NCBI RefSeq assembly: GCF_037975245.1
Contig: NC_092574.1
Location: forward strand, 15,725,213 to 15,789,212
Direction of reading: 5' to 3'
Origin: Apostichopus japonicus
Taxonomy: Eukaryota > Echinodermata > Holothuroidea > Aspidochirotida > Stichopodidae
Length of the DNA stretch: 64,000 nucleotides
Shown: positions 46,901-58,393 of the stretch, piece by piece
Layout of the letters: each line of letters begins with the position of its first letter
How positions within the stretch are numbered: position 1 is the stretch's first letter
The notes under the pieces: generated by a model
Seen by the model: the letters and a program-made list of their open reading frames with translations, nothing else
Database searches by the model: none
Told to the model about the DNA's origin: nothing
Position numbers and translations under genes: made by a program

Positions 46901-48299
46901 GAGAAACATTACAAAAGTTTGTCGTGTGGAAATCCTAGATTAAGTTTTTGTGGTAAAGTAAATTTTACTTAGAAGCAGTTATAAATTCCCTTCAGACTGT
47001 ACACAGTCCAAGATCTATTGCATTTGTATCAGTGAATTTTGGTATAAGAACATACCATATAAGCATACATGTTTAATTTAAGAAAGTGTTTCCATGTGTT
47101 TGTGTTGAATGTTAGACAGAAAGTGTTATATATAAGTTCAATATTATTTGATATAGATACTCCAAAAATATCTTACTGTACATAGATTTGCAGTAATGAA
47201 GAAAGATTCTTGATGGTTAATGTATGAGTAAAATGTATTAAGTTTGTTTTGTTTTTAATACTTGAGGTAGAGTACCTCATGGAAGGGGAGAATGTTCTAG
47301 AGAGTAAAGTAGTCTTTACAATTTTGCACCTGCTATGTTATGAAAATAGACAAATGCTTTCAAAATGCCATCTATTGTTTGCCCACCCATTCTGTTTTTG
47401 TTATGTAAAATTAGCATGTATTGTATTGAGTTACTGAATAGTGTGTTTTTAGAGACAGTGGTCAGTTGTAAACTGTTCTTCAGAGAGAAAGGTTGAGTGG
47501 GAGATGAGTATAAGACAAAACACAACTTGTAAAGACTGAGTAAAAGAGAAAGAGAAAAAGAGAGAGATAGAGAGATGAGCAACGAAATAAACGAGAGAAC
47601 AAGCAAATTTCCTTTTGAGTAATATTTCACTTTGTCTGGTAAACAATCAGCCTTGGCAGTCATCAGGATGGGAAAGGATTTAATTTTTCCCAATGAACGA
47701 AATGCTCATGATCAGAGATTGGAAGTTTTTTGTTGTTGTAAATTACTAGAAAAAATTGTATTTGGGATGATGTGACCATATTTCAGGAAAATTGAGTATT
47801 TTACTTGGAGTGCAGTATCAGTCCCCACCCGGAAGTGTGGTAGTTTTTTTTTTTGTATTTAATAGTGAATATTGTATTTGGAAGGATGTAAGCATTCTTT
47901 CAGGAAAATTGATGAAAGGGAGTCTTATTTTAGCAATGCTTGGACTTAACTAGGAATGGTATCGTGTCGTCCAGGGGAGGTAGTATCTCTCATCTTCTTG
48001 CACCTCGAATAGAGTGGATAAGCATCTGTCTTTTGAGTCATCAGGCCGAAGTTGAAAAAGTATTTCACTTTTGTATGAACAAAGTGCTCATAGTTTGAGT
48101 TGTAGTCAAATTTGGTTTGGGAGGGTATAACATTCTTTCAAGGCAATTGAGAAAATCTTTATTTAAAGGAAGTCCATGTTACAACCTACTCAGTCCAACT
48201 TCTCTAAATACAAACAAAGATGTGGATGAAGTTTTGCAGATTATTTGAAATTTCCTTCCTTTTTGTTCTCTACCATATATACTCAATCCTTTCAACTGA

Positions 48300-48440
48300 T
48301 TAAAATGGCCTTAATCAATTAACTGGCTAATAAATTAGTAGGATTTTTAATAATTAATGCTTTTAGATAATTAACTAGTTAACAATGTTTTTTAACTAAT
48401 TAATCTAATTAACCAATTGGTTAATTAGCTAACATATTTT
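48300..48440. repeat. AT-rich TTAATTAA-type palindromes
   Basis: Repeated TTAACTAATTAA-like phrases that can pair with each other. Located inside the DNA element. Meaning unknown. Confidence 0.5.
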
Positions 48441-48761
48441 AGCAGTCATAATTCATTTATGATTTCATTCAAGGTCTGAAATAAGAAAATTGAGTGAACT
48501 CCCATGAAACTTGCAGTGTTAGTGTACTTTCTCACTTCAGTAAAACAGTAGTAGTGGAACTGGTATATTGGTTTTAAGTATGGTAATGTAACTCCCTTTT
48601 CCATGAATTTTCTTCTCGCTTAACCACAACCATGCGTGGGGATAAAGCAATTTGTGATTAGCAACTCCTAATTCATCATTCTGTGATAAATTTAGCCCCT
48701 CCCTCGATCAGTTGCACGGAAATTGAAAACAGAGCACATAAATGCCCTATGTACCATGGCC

Positions 48762-49062
48762 TAATAAGGGAGTTGTTCACAATAGTGCTGATAACTGGCA
48801 AGAGAGGTGTCACACACTGCTTAAGGAGATTTGTAGGCAGCGGATCAAGGCCACAGCTCTTAGACGGGGAGGCCATTATGATCCGCTTCAGTTCATCCTC
48901 TGTAGCTGGCTCCCACATATCTAGTGCACAAGATGGCGGTTTCTGCACTGTCAATAAGATGGATTTTGACTTCCCTTCACTGACTATGCTGGCTCTAATT
49001 CTGGTGATCTTGTCAATGAAAAATGTGCTGAACTCATGTACAAGGTCCTTGGAATTCTAATA
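48762..49062 (-). pseudogene. LINE reverse transcriptase, upstream part
   Basis: Minus-strand frame reads HEFSTFFIDKITRIRASIVS, then EDELKRIIMASPSKSCGLDP and LPTNLLKQCVTPLLPVISTI, and stops at NNSL where the sequence joins the DNA element. This is the region directly upstream of the reverse transcriptase start at 44280, so the two parts were one LINE. Confidence 0.82.
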
Positions 49063-49138
49063 TATTCGAATTCATACGCGTATATATTCCATTTAACTCT
49101 TATGCGTTGTAGTGTGACCTAGCAGGCTTATTTCAGCA

Positions 49139-49620
49139 GAAAGTGATTTTTCTTGGACTCAAGTTACATCAATTCAGAAGAATATTTTGTACAAGAACCT
49201 TTATATCAATGGAATGGGTAACAATTGTTAATTTCATATCTGATAAGTTTCACTAATTGTGGGCTAATTATGTATGCAAATATGCAAATTAGGTCACCAA
49301 ATAGCTTACAAACTACCAATAGTAATAAAAAATTGTTTTTGGTAAATTTTATGTCTAAAATAGTATTATCTAAGGTATTTCCTGTCATTTGGGACTAAAA
49401 TTGTGGGAATTGGTTGGAAAATGGCCGTGATGTAATGACTGTCGTAAGAACTTTTATGCAAATTAGGTCCCCAAATAGCTTATTTGGTAAACATACTACC
49501 AATAGTAGTAAACGTTTTGTGTTTGGTGTTTTTTATATTAACGTACTATTATCTAAAATATTTCCAATCATTTGAGGCTAAAATTGTGGAAATTGGTTGA
49601 AAAATGACGATGATATAAGG
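49139..49620 (+). repeat. Dispersed repeat with internal duplication (copy 2)
   Basis: Matches 3528-3990 in opposite orientation. The unit with CAAATTAGGTC and ACTACCAATAGTA blocks occurs twice (about 49262-49395 and 49440-49580). Confidence 0.75.
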
Positions 49621-50849
49621 ATTGGCATAATAACTGGAGGCAGGCCCAGTCCTACAGGCTATAAAATACATAAACAATACACGTATATACAATACATATA
49701 TATACACGCACACATGCACCGTACCCATTTTGCAAATATTTCTTACACAAAATAGCAATGAAAAAGAAACTTTGTCACAACTTCCAAAGACCCTATAATG
49801 TTATGTTCCCTGCATTTCAAACATATAAATATACCACTGCCCTACCCAAAAGGCCACTGAGGCCATCATGAGAGCCCCGAATGACACTGTTTTACCTAAT
49901 AGCAGCAAGTTAGAGTACCTCTTCAACACTCCATGAAATCACAATATATGTTATGTTAAATTGATCTTACATAATACCCAATAATGAAAAGTTTATTCTG
50001 TGCCATCAATAAATAACCCAAGATCAATGTCACATTAAAACTACTGGACAGGTATGACTGAACAAACTACAGTAAGTAAACGGATCAAATATTGCTATCA
50101 TGGGAAGACAAACGGTGTACAATAAATTATGCAGTGAAACCAATATTCAATCATTTAATTTATTAATACGGACACAGTTGTAACTTTGATGGCATCAATT
50201 GTGTAGTTTACATTACACTATGAATGAACATGCAAGTCAATGCTAAATACTACAAAGCGAATAATATGCATATGATGCACTTAATGCAGCAATTAATATT
50301 TGACACCATGAAAAAGATAAATCCATATGATACATTGCACTAGCATAGTGACATTATTTTACTGAGACACAATGTCTAGATCACTTGTTTCGGGATTGTC
50401 ATTTCACGTCGAATTTTAATTTCACAAGTGTAAAATTGATTTTGTAGGAAACAATTTTTCTTCACAATATTTTTTTTGGGGGGGGGGGGGGAGGGGGGAT
50501 TTGAGAATGGCTGTATCCATCACGATAACGATTTAAGTTTACATATGAAAATTTATATTTGCCAAAATAATTTCTGTTTTGGTTTGCAATAACGTTAATA
50601 AGTTCTTTACCACAAGTCAACAAAGAAGAATTTATTTTATGCAAATTTAGAAAGCGTTCTCTACTTGCGTTGACTTGCATGTCTATTCAACCATTTGGCT
50701 GTGCTTCTTCATGTTCTACTGGTGTCTGTGAGTTATACTGATATCATATTAATTATTACGTTATCTTCCATTTCATTCTTTAAAAGAAAGCAGATTTCGA
50801 ATAAACAGAGGAAAAAAGAATTTATCACAATCAAAATAAATATTTTTTT

Positions 50850-51600
50850 TAATTTTGGCGAAAGATACAAGTTACGCCATGGATGTCAAACATTAATAGA
50901 GTAATAGAAGAGACATAGCTCAACTTCTTAATGTGATAATCAGTTTTAAACAATTCATTAGTGAATAAGTTGAAACGGCAGTTTGTACACGCTTTATAGT
51001 GGAATTGATCGCAATCATGGCTAGATTTTATCTTCAATCGAACTTTTTGCGAAGATAGATGTTATGTCACCGATATCAAACATTAATGACAGAAGTGACA
51101 TTGCTCTATTTCGTGATGTGTATCGTACTACGTCACTATTTCTATACTACAGATAATTTATTTTAAACATTTCGTTAGTGAATGAGTTGTAACGGCAGTT
51201 TGTACACGTTAACGCAATCATGACTAGATTTTATTTTTATAATCGAAATTTTGGTGAAGGTGAAAAGTTATGTCACCGATATCAAACATATATAAGGTGA
51301 TAGAAGAGACTTTGTTCTATTTCATGATTTGTATTGCACTACCTAACTATTTATATAACTACACATAATTAACTTTAAACATTTCGTTATAGTGACTGAG
51401 TTGTAACGGCAGTTTGTATACGCTTTAGTCGAATTTAACGCATTCTTTGATATATTTTTGGCGTCGATAGAAGATATGTCACAGATATCAAACATAATTA
51501 GAGTGACATGTGTGTCGCACTTCTTAACTATTCCTATAACAAAGATAATTAATTATAAACATTTCATCAGTGAGATGAATTGTACATTACTGAGTAACCC
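50850..51600. repeat. About 200-bp tandem array, four units
   Basis: Units begin near 50852, 51043, 51247 and 51454, each with a TTATGTCACCGATATCAAAC-like block, then TTTAAACATTTCGTTAGTGA and AACGGCAGTTTGTACACG blocks. Copy A of the segmental duplication has only one partial unit near 12800-12840. Confidence 0.85.
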
Positions 51601-52272
51601 TGCACCTTCATCGTTGCTGATTCTCCGCTAGAACTAGATGTCGCTTTTCGCTTTCCTCATTGTGTTCTATTATAGTCTGTTCTTAATGTCCGCTACCTTC
51701 AAACAGGTTATTGAACATATTTCTTTGCGAGCGGTGTTCTGGATTTTACAAGTTTTAAATTGGATCAGAGACGTATACAGCCCTCTACTTCTAGAAGCAG
51801 CGACAATTTGTGAAATCAAAATTTTCAGTATTGACAGACAATGGTCTTCAATAGTTTATGATGTGCAAAGTCATAAGTTTTCACCCTTAACATTTAACAC
51901 ATCACGTAAGCCCCGTGTTTATTTAATTACAAGCATCAACTCCCTAGATACACAAATACCTACGTAGATTCTTACTATGGAAGGCCGTAGTAGAAAAAAA
52001 GGTTTGGGCAACTTTGCAAAACGAATTTACATTTGTTAATGCTACAATTCGATGGATGCTTTAACCCAAAGACATTGCTATTTCACTGATAAATATAGTC
52101 CACTTCAAATTCAGTACCGTTATAAAAATGCAAAAGAGATATGATATTGATGTTCTTTCTGAATTAAGACCATCATAGTGCAGGTGAAAAAGTGTTTAAC
52201 ATTGGTTTTGAGTTTGACTGTATGTAGAACACACCGGTTACATAAGGAACCTCAGATACAGTTGTTGTGTAA

Positions 52273-52403
52273 GCAGGGTGTGGGAGCCGGGGTGGGGGGC
52301 ACTGGGGCACGTGCCAGCCACTTTTTTCCAAAATAGCAAATGTGCCCTACTGGCAAATAAAATGTGCCCCTTTGATGAAGAACTGTCTTTTGGATATCTT
52401 AAG
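52273..52403. mobile_element. Decayed family E-like MITE, left part
   Basis: Starts CAGGGTGTGGGAGCCGGGG and carries GGGCACGTGC and AAATGTGCCC phrases like the left part of 30692-31348. The BEL/Pao element is inserted directly after it; GTGCCCCTCTGATGTTG near 59499 may be its far end. Confidence 0.5.
52399..52403. repeat. Target-site duplication TTAAG (5')
   Basis: TTAAG directly before the 5' LTR, identical to 59207-59211 directly after the 3' LTR. Five bases is usual for BEL/Pao. Confidence 0.93.
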
Positions 52404-52920
52404 TGGACAGGCGGAGTTATTTAAAATCTTAAAAAATTAAATAAAGTAAAGTACAATCTTACAATCAATTTTTTGTTACCCCTTTGCAGGCCTCCGGGCA
52501 GGGGACTCTCACAGTATACAGTTTTAACCTTTAAAAGTGAACCAGTTTTGTGTGTGGGAATTGGTGTATAGATATATTCCACTTGGGGCTTATCTTGAGG
52601 GTATATCTGGAGTACTGCTACAGGCGTGTACTGATGCCTGGTAGGTGGGGTCATGGGGGTCAAGTGAGAGGAGGGTTTCGTCCAGCCATGGGTTAGAGGT
52701 TGGAATTTTAATGAGTTTTATTGGGGAAGTTAGAACAGTAGAAGTAGGCAATCTTTTAGATTTTAGGGTGTGTCTAGCAGTAGAAACCATACCTTCAGAG
52801 AGGAAGGACAGTAGAAAAGATACCTTCAGAGAGAGGAAGGAATTAATAAATTAAAGCTAACAAAGAGCAAGAGAAAATTTTCCTGTCTATTTTTTAATGC
52901 CATTCTCGGCCTCGAGAACA
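52404..52920 (+). mobile_element. 5' LTR of the BEL/Pao element
   Basis: 517 bp, TG...CA ends (TGGACAGGCGG to CGAGAACA). By eye it differs from the 3' LTR at one base only (T at 52635, G at 58921). An AATAAA at 52845-52850, near the end, could serve as the polyadenylation signal in the 3' copy. Confidence 0.97.
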
Positions 52921-52925
52921 TTTTT

Positions 52926-52943
52926 TGGTAGCAGAGCGAGGTT
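52926..52943 (+). other. Primer binding site
   Basis: TGGTAGCAGAGCGAGG starts five bases after the LTR. The leading TGG fits the CCA end of a tRNA; the tRNA was not identified. Confidence 0.65.
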
Positions 52944-52985
52944 TTTTCTAACAAAGGAGATTGGATTGAACGGAATTTGTCGAAA

Positions 52986-55900
52986 ATGGCAGAGAAAATA
53001 GCAGAGAATAAAAAAGTGAGGAGAAATCACAAAGGACAATTGACGAGGACCTTGACTGCGTTGAAATCAACTTGTCGCAAGGAGGAAGTGATAGCTGATA
53101 CTATAAAGGAACTTTTGCAAAAAGCAGAAAGGCAATTTGATGCAATTGAAGAAGTTCATCATGAAATAGTGGAGTTGTTATCTGATGAGGAGTTTGAGAA
53201 AGAAGAGAAATGGATGTTGGAATGCCAAGAGCAATTTTTTGAGGAAAAACAAAAAGTGTTGCAGAAGTTAAAGGAGATTGAGAAGGAAGAGCCAACTAAG
53301 AAAACAACAAAGGCTCCTGGTGATACTCTTACCACAAGTATGGATGGGTTTAAGCTGGCACTGGAACTACCGAAAGCTGAAATACCGCACTACGATGGAG
53401 ACCCTACAAAATTTTGGTCATTCATAAAGAATTTTGAGGTGAATGTTGCGGAGAAATTGAGTTCCGACGAGGCAAGACTCAGTTACTTGATCCAGCTAAC
53501 AGGAGGTAAGGCTAGAAGTAGTATCGAATGTTGTGTGCTTCTCGGTGATAAGGGCTATGAAAAGGCAATAGAAATCCTTAAGATACAATTTGGCCAACCT
53601 CATATTATCTTGCATGCATTGATGGATGAGATGTTAAACTGCCGAGTGAGTAACAACAACTCGGAAGCTTTGTGGAAGCTAATATCAATGATGAAAAAGT
53701 GCCAAATTACATTAGAGCAGATGGGATATGAAAGTCATTTGAATAACCCAGAAAACTTACTGAAGATTCAAAAGTTATTGCCATATAACATGCAGAGAAA
53801 ATGGGCAGGAAAAGCACAAGATGTAATGAACAAAAATGTTGAACCCAAATTTCAAGACATGGTGGCATTTTTAGAACACGAAGCAGCAGCACTGAATAAT
53901 GTATTTGGGCGCTCCCTGAGAGAACAAACAAGCAGAATAAAAACATTTGTGACAGAAATTAAAGGGAGTGAAGATTCATGTCAATGTTGTGGGGAATTCC
54001 ACAAATTGTGGAATTGTGAGCAATTCCGAAAAATGGATGTCAATGAACGGTGGGGAGTGGCGAGTGAGAAGAAATTATGCTTCAAATGTTTTGGTAAACA
54101 TCAAGCCAAAAGTTGCAGACGAAAAATGCATTGTGGTATTGATGGCTGCTCTAGCGACCATAATCGATTGCTTCACAAAACCACATTCAAAGTGAGACGA
54201 CAAAATGAACAAAGAGGAGCAGCAACTCCATCTAAATTCGAGAATAATTCAAATGAGAATACTCCTAAAACCATGATGGCAAGAAATAAAGAAGTGGCAC
54301 TGAGAACCGTGCCAGTTACCATAAAATACGGCGACAAGGTCATAAAGGTGAATGCACTGTTAGATGATGGTTCTACCCAGACATATGTCAATGCAGACCT
54401 AGCTAGTGAACTAGGCGTTATGGGAGTGAAGGAAACTATTACCGTAGAAGTGATCAACGGTAAAACTGAACAATTCGAAACAATGCCAGTACAGTTGAGT
54501 GTTCGATCTATGGATGGGAAAACCACTATGAAACTAAACGCCTTAACAACAAATAATGTTACAGGTTTGATGTATGCGACAGAGTGGTGCAAGTTAAAGA
54601 CAAAGTGGCATCATTTGAGTGACCTTCCATTTCAACCTGTTAGTGAGAGAGGTACAATTGACATACTGATTGGTAGTGATTACCCTGAGCTACACATGTG
54701 CATTGATGAGAGAAGGGGAAAGAGAAATGAACCCATAGCACGTTTAACCCCGCTAGGGTGGACTTGCATTGGGCAAATCAGCCGCAGTGATGGTAACTCT
54801 TACTTTGCCAGGACATACAAATGCGAAGTAAATAATTGTGACGACTTATTAAAGAAGTTCTGGGAGGTTGAAAACACTGGACTTCAAACTAAGGGGTCTG
54901 AATATTCCCTGGGGGAGCAGGAAGTGGTAGAAAAGGTGGCTGATTCACTCTACAGAACCACTGATGGGAGATATGGCGTGAAAATACCTTGGAAAGACGA
55001 AAATGTGAAGAAACACAATTTCAACAATTATGAAATGGCCTTTAAACGGCTACAAGGTCTCGAGAAGAGGTTACAAAAAGACCCAGGTTTGAGGGCTGAA
55101 TACAAGGGCGTGATTAACAAGTATGTTGAGAAAGGATATATCACAAAAGTCAAAGAGGTTGAAGTTCATGATGAAACCAGAAGCAAGAATTATTTGCCAC
55201 ATTTTCCAGTTGTGAGAACCGACAAAGAAACGACAAAAGTACGAATAGTTTTCGACGCCTCAGCCAAGAGTGAAGACCAACCATCCCTGAATGACATGAT
55301 CGATGCCGGTCCAAAATTGCACCGAGAATTGTTTGATGTGCTTTTGCGGTTCCGTCATTACAAAGTTGCTCTGATATGTGACATATCAGAAATGTACATG
55401 CAGATTGAAATTGCAAAAGTCGACAGATCCATGTTACGATTTTTGTGGCGGGATGAAAATCACACTGGTGAACCAGACGTATACGAGTTCAAGAGATTAC
55501 CTTTTGGAGTGAATGTTGCTCCATTTATTGCTCAGTATGTTGCTCAAAACAACGCTGAAATGTATAGGGAAGAATATCCAAGGGCTGTCGAGACGGTGCT
55601 CAAGTCTACCTATATGGACGACAGTATGGACTCTGTTCCACACGTTGAGGCGGGAATTGAGTTGTATGAGGAGCTAGTGAAATTGTGGGAAAAAGCAGGG
55701 ATGAAAGCTCATAAATGGGTAACTAATAACCAGGAAGTTATGGAAAGAATACCTATCGAAAGCAGAGCAAAGGAAATCAAATTAAATGAGGAAGACCTAC
55801 CATCAGTGAAGGCACTAGGTCTAAGTTGGAAAGCAGATGAAGATGTCTTTACCTTCATTGAACCTGACGTGACAAACCCAGAGAAGAAGCTAACAAAAAG

Positions 55901-58193
55901 GAAAGTTTTGAGTAAAATAGCCTCTGTTTTTGATCCACTGGGATTTCTATCTCCGGTGGTGATAGCAGGAAAAGTGCTAATGCAGAAAATATGGGCAGAT
56001 GGCCTACAGTGGGACGAGGTCATGGAAGGGGAGTTGGCGGATGAGGTCATCAAATGGTTAGAAGATCTGCAAAATTTGAGAAAAATTTCAATACAGAGAT
56101 GTCTATGTACAAATGAAGGGGCAGTCGAGCTTCACACATTTGTAGATGCTTCAGAGGATGCATATGCATCTGTGGTGTATGTGTGCTCTACTAACGAAAA
56201 TGGAAAAACATCAAGATTTGTTGCCTCAAAGACAAAGGTTGCCCCATTGAAATCAATGAGTATTCCAAGACTGGAGCTGATGGCAGCCGTTCTGGGAGTA
56301 AGATTAACCATGGCAATCACAAGAGCCCTAGAAATGAAGATGGAAGAAGTTCACTTTTGGAGTGACAGTATGAATGTATTATACTGGATAAGAAACAGAA
56401 GCAGACTGTTCAAAACCTTTGTGGCTAACCGAGTTGGAGAGATTCAAAATTCAACGAACCCTAATCAATGGAAATATGTTCAGTCAAAATTGAATCCAGC
56501 AGACATTGCGTCAAGAGGGGCAAGCGTCAACGAGCTAAAGTCAAATCTATTGTGGTGGGAAGGTCCATCCTTTATAAAAGAGAGTGAAGAAAACTGGCCC
56601 AAAATGAAGATAGAAGAACGAAAAGAAAAGGAACAAAAGAGAAAGCCACAAATAGTTGCAATATGTAATGTAAACATTGTAACCGACAGTGACGAATGGC
56701 GTCTTGATCCCAAGAGATATTCCAGTTGGGTAAAATTGATCAGAGTGCAAGCATATGCCCAACGATTCTTAAACAACTGCAGAGTGCCAAAAGAGGAACG
56801 ACAAATTGGAGAGCTAACAGTAAATGAATTGAGAGATACAGAGACCACAGTAATCAAAGTGGCTCAACTAGATGCCTTTGGGGAAGATATTAAATCATTG
56901 AGTCGGAGAAATCAAGTGCCAAAGAACAGTTCCATAAATAATTTGAATCCTGTCATGGATGAAGATGGATTATTAAGATCCTCAGGGAGATTGAGCCTCA
57001 ATGAAGCAATCCCCTATGATACCAGATGTCCTATAATTTTACCTCGAAAACATCCTGTGACACGATTGATAGTTAAGGAACACCATGAGGAGGGAAAACA
57101 CATAGCTGGGACAAACCATACCCTGGCAGTGTTGTCAAATAAATACTGGCTAATTGGTGGCAGAGAGGAAATAAGAGAATGGGAGAATGCATGTAATGAA
57201 TGCAAAAGAGGCAAACCAAGAGGAGGACAGCAAATAATGGCACCACTACCGAAAAGTCGCACCAATGTAGATACCTTGCGAGCCTTTGATAAAGTGTCAG
57301 TGGATTTTGCTGGTCCCTTTCTAACCAAACAAGGAAGAGGAAAAATCAAGACAAAAAGATATCTATGTCTTTTTACGTGTATGAAGACAAGAGCCGTACA
57401 CTTGGAGATGGCCTTCGGGCTTGATACTGATTCATTTATAAATTGCCTGTACCGGTTCACCAGCCGAAGAGGAATTCCATCGGAGATACGTTCCGACAAC
57501 GGCACAAACTTTGTCGGGGCTCGAAATGAATTCATCAAATTATTTGATACGATCGACAAGGCCAAAGTGGAGAGAGATACTTCTAAAAAAGGAATAAATT
57601 GGAAGTGGGTACTAAATCCACCATTGGCACCCCACTTTGGAGGAATTCATGAGAGCATGATTAAATCGGCTAAACGAGCCATATATGCTATTTTAGAGAA
57701 CGCAGATATAACGGACGAGGAACTATTTTCGGCGATTGTGGGTGCAGAGGGTCTGATAAATTCAAGAACAATAACATATCAATCGGCCAATACAAAAGAT
57801 GATGTCCCGTTAACACCGAACCACTTTCTGCACGGTCAAAGCGGGGGAAGATTTGCTGCAGAAATGATAATTGATAACACAAGTTTTAATCCTCGGAAGA
57901 GATGGAGAAGGGTACAAGAGCTGGTAAAACATTTTTGGCAGAGATGGTTGAAAGAATATTTGCCAACTTTAAGCCAAAGACGTAAGTGGAAAAGAGTGAA
58001 ACGAGATTTGAAAATAAATGACGTGGTAATCGTTTTGGAGAAATCTAACCAGCGAGGAAATTGGCCATTGGGAAGAGTGGTAGAGGTTTTCAAAGGTCCA
58101 GACGGACATGTGCGAGTAGTGAGATTAAAGACAAACAAAGGAGAGATCACGCGACCAATAACGAAATTGAGTCGGTTAGAATTTACTGATTGA
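52986..58193 (+). CDS. BEL/Pao retrotransposon Gag-Pol polyprotein, intact
   Basis: 1735 aa from ATG at 52986 (AAAATGG context); the frame is also open a few codons upstream, but only from a TTG. Order: a coiled-coil-like charged N-terminus (to about 115); Gag region with IPHYDGDPTKFWSF at about 133-146 (DUF1759 type); two zinc knuckles of CX2CX3HX4C form at 332-344 and 365-377; aspartic protease with LLDDGST (Asp 460/461); reverse transcriptase from about 736 with YMDD at 876-879; RNase H with VDAS (Asp 1054); integrase zinc finger with HHEEGKHIAGTNH (His 1366) and Cys 1403/1406, catalytic Asp 1440, Asp 1504 and Glu 1556; and a C-terminal PLTPNHFLHG region as in other BEL/Pao integrases. No envelope-like frame follows. 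No stop or frameshift in 5.2 kb and all catalytic residues present, so the element looks capable of autonomous movement. Confidence 0.98.
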   Translation: MAEKIAENKKVRRNHKGQLTRTLTALKSTCRKEEVIADTIKELLQKAERQFDAIEEVHHEIVELLSDEEFEKEEKWMLECQEQFFEEKQKVLQKLKEIEKEEPTKKTTKAPGDTLTTSMDGFKLALELPKAEIPHYDGDPTKFWSFIKNFEVNVAEKLSSDEARLSYLIQLTGGKARSSIECCVLLGDKGYEKAIEILKIQFGQPHIILHALMDEMLNCRVSNNNSEALWKLISMMKKCQITLEQMGYESHLNNPENLLKIQKLLPYNMQRKWAGKAQDVMNKNVEPKFQDMVAFLEHEAAALNNVFGRSLREQTSRIKTFVTEIKGSEDSCQCCGEFHKLWNCEQFRKMDVNERWGVASEKKLCFKCFGKHQAKSCRRKMHCGIDGCSSDHNRLLHKTTFKVRRQNEQRGAATPSKFENNSNENTPKTMMARNKEVALRTVPVTIKYGDKVIKVNALLDDGSTQTYVNADLASELGVMGVKETITVEVINGKTEQFETMPVQLSVRSMDGKTTMKLNALTTNNVTGLMYATEWCKLKTKWHHLSDLPFQPVSERGTIDILIGSDYPELHMCIDERRGKRNEPIARLTPLGWTCIGQISRSDGNSYFARTYKCEVNNCDDLLKKFWEVENTGLQTKGSEYSLGEQEVVEKVADSLYRTTDGRYGVKIPWKDENVKKHNFNNYEMAFKRLQGLEKRLQKDPGLRAEYKGVINKYVEKGYITKVKEVEVHDETRSKNYLPHFPVVRTDKETTKVRIVFDASAKSEDQPSLNDMIDAGPKLHRELFDVLLRFRHYKVALICDISEMYMQIEIAKVDRSMLRFLWRDENHTGEPDVYEFKRLPFGVNVAPFIAQYVAQNNAEMYREEYPRAVETVLKSTYMDDSMDSVPHVEAGIELYEELVKLWEKAGMKAHKWVTNNQEVMERIPIESRAKEIKLNEEDLPSVKALGLSWKADEDVFTFIEPDVTNPEKKLTKRKVLSKIASVFDPLGFLSPVVIAGKVLMQKIWADGLQWDEVMEGELADEVIKWLEDLQNLRKISIQRCLCTNEGAVELHTFVDASEDAYASVVYVCSTNENGKTSRFVASKTKVAPLKSMSIPRLELMAAVLGVRLTMAITRALEMKMEEVHFWSDSMNVLYWIRNRSRLFKTFVANRVGEIQNSTNPNQWKYVQSKLNPADIASRGASVNELKSNLLWWEGPSFIKESEENWPKMKIEERKEKEQKRKPQIVAICNVNIVTDSDEWRLDPKRYSSWVKLIRVQAYAQRFLNNCRVPKEERQIGELTVNELRDTETTVIKVAQLDAFGEDIKSLSRRNQVPKNSSINNLNPVMDEDGLLRSSGRLSLNEAIPYDTRCPIILPRKHPVTRLIVKEHHEEGKHIAGTNHTLAVLSNKYWLIGGREEIREWENACNECKRGKPRGGQQIMAPLPKSRTNVDTLRAFDKVSVDFAGPFLTKQGRGKIKTKRYLCLFTCMKTRAVHLEMAFGLDTDSFINCLYRFTSRRGIPSEIRSDNGTNFVGARNEFIKLFDTIDKAKVERDTSKKGINWKWVLNPPLAPHFGGIHESMIKSAKRAIYAILENADITDEELFSAIVGAEGLINSRTITYQSANTKDDVPLTPNHFLHGQSGGRFAAEMIIDNTSFNPRKRWRRVQELVKHFWQRWLKEYLPTLSQRRKWKRVKRDLKINDVVIVLEKSNQRGNWPLGRVVEVFKGPDGHVRVVRLKTNKGEITRPITKLSRLEFTD

Positions 58194-58245
58194 GAAGAGA
58201 AAACAAAATAATAATAAACAAGTAAAATAGAGTTTGAGCAAAAAA

Positions 58246-58393
58246 GGGGCAGAATAATCCCCAAAGAACCTGAGGGTAGTCTAACCCCAGTGATGGTTCA
58301 AACGAATTACAAAGTACGAGAAAGTAGAGAAAGAAAGGGGCAGAATAATCCCCAAAGAACCTGAGGGTAGTCTAACCCCAGTGATGGTTCAAA
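58246..58393 (+). repeat. Duplicated 57-bp block before the 3' LTR
   Basis: GGGGCAGAATAATCC starts identical 57-base blocks at 58246-58302 and 58337-58393, 91 bases apart. A poly-A run follows at 58421-58439. Non-coding; may be part of a structured 3' leader or a replication slip. Confidence 0.85.

Larger units (their letters stand above)
44290..48757. mobile_element. 4.47 kb DNA element with inverted termini, splitting a LINE
   Basis: The LINE reading stops at 44285 and resumes at 48762. The intervening DNA starts GTGGTACAT and ends ATGTACCAT, and 25-35 bases further in both ends share TTCCGTGCAACT and GAGGGAGGGG (24 of 29 positions alike, 44315-44343 against the complement of 48694-48722). 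GGCC flanks both sides (44286-44289 and 48758-48761), suggesting a 4-bp target duplication. Inside are a broken two-exon gene and a BEL/Pao fragment. The superfamily is unknown to me; 4-bp duplications occur in several cut-and-paste groups. Confidence 0.65.

Noticed and set aside
52421-52854. Short frames repeated at 58707-59140
   Set aside because: They lie in the LTRs and are repeated only because the LTRs are.
53101-58264. Several minus-strand frames of 60-183 codons
   Set aside because: Shadows of the intact BEL/Pao Gag-Pol frame; they are frequent opposite low-GC coding sequence and have no domain features.
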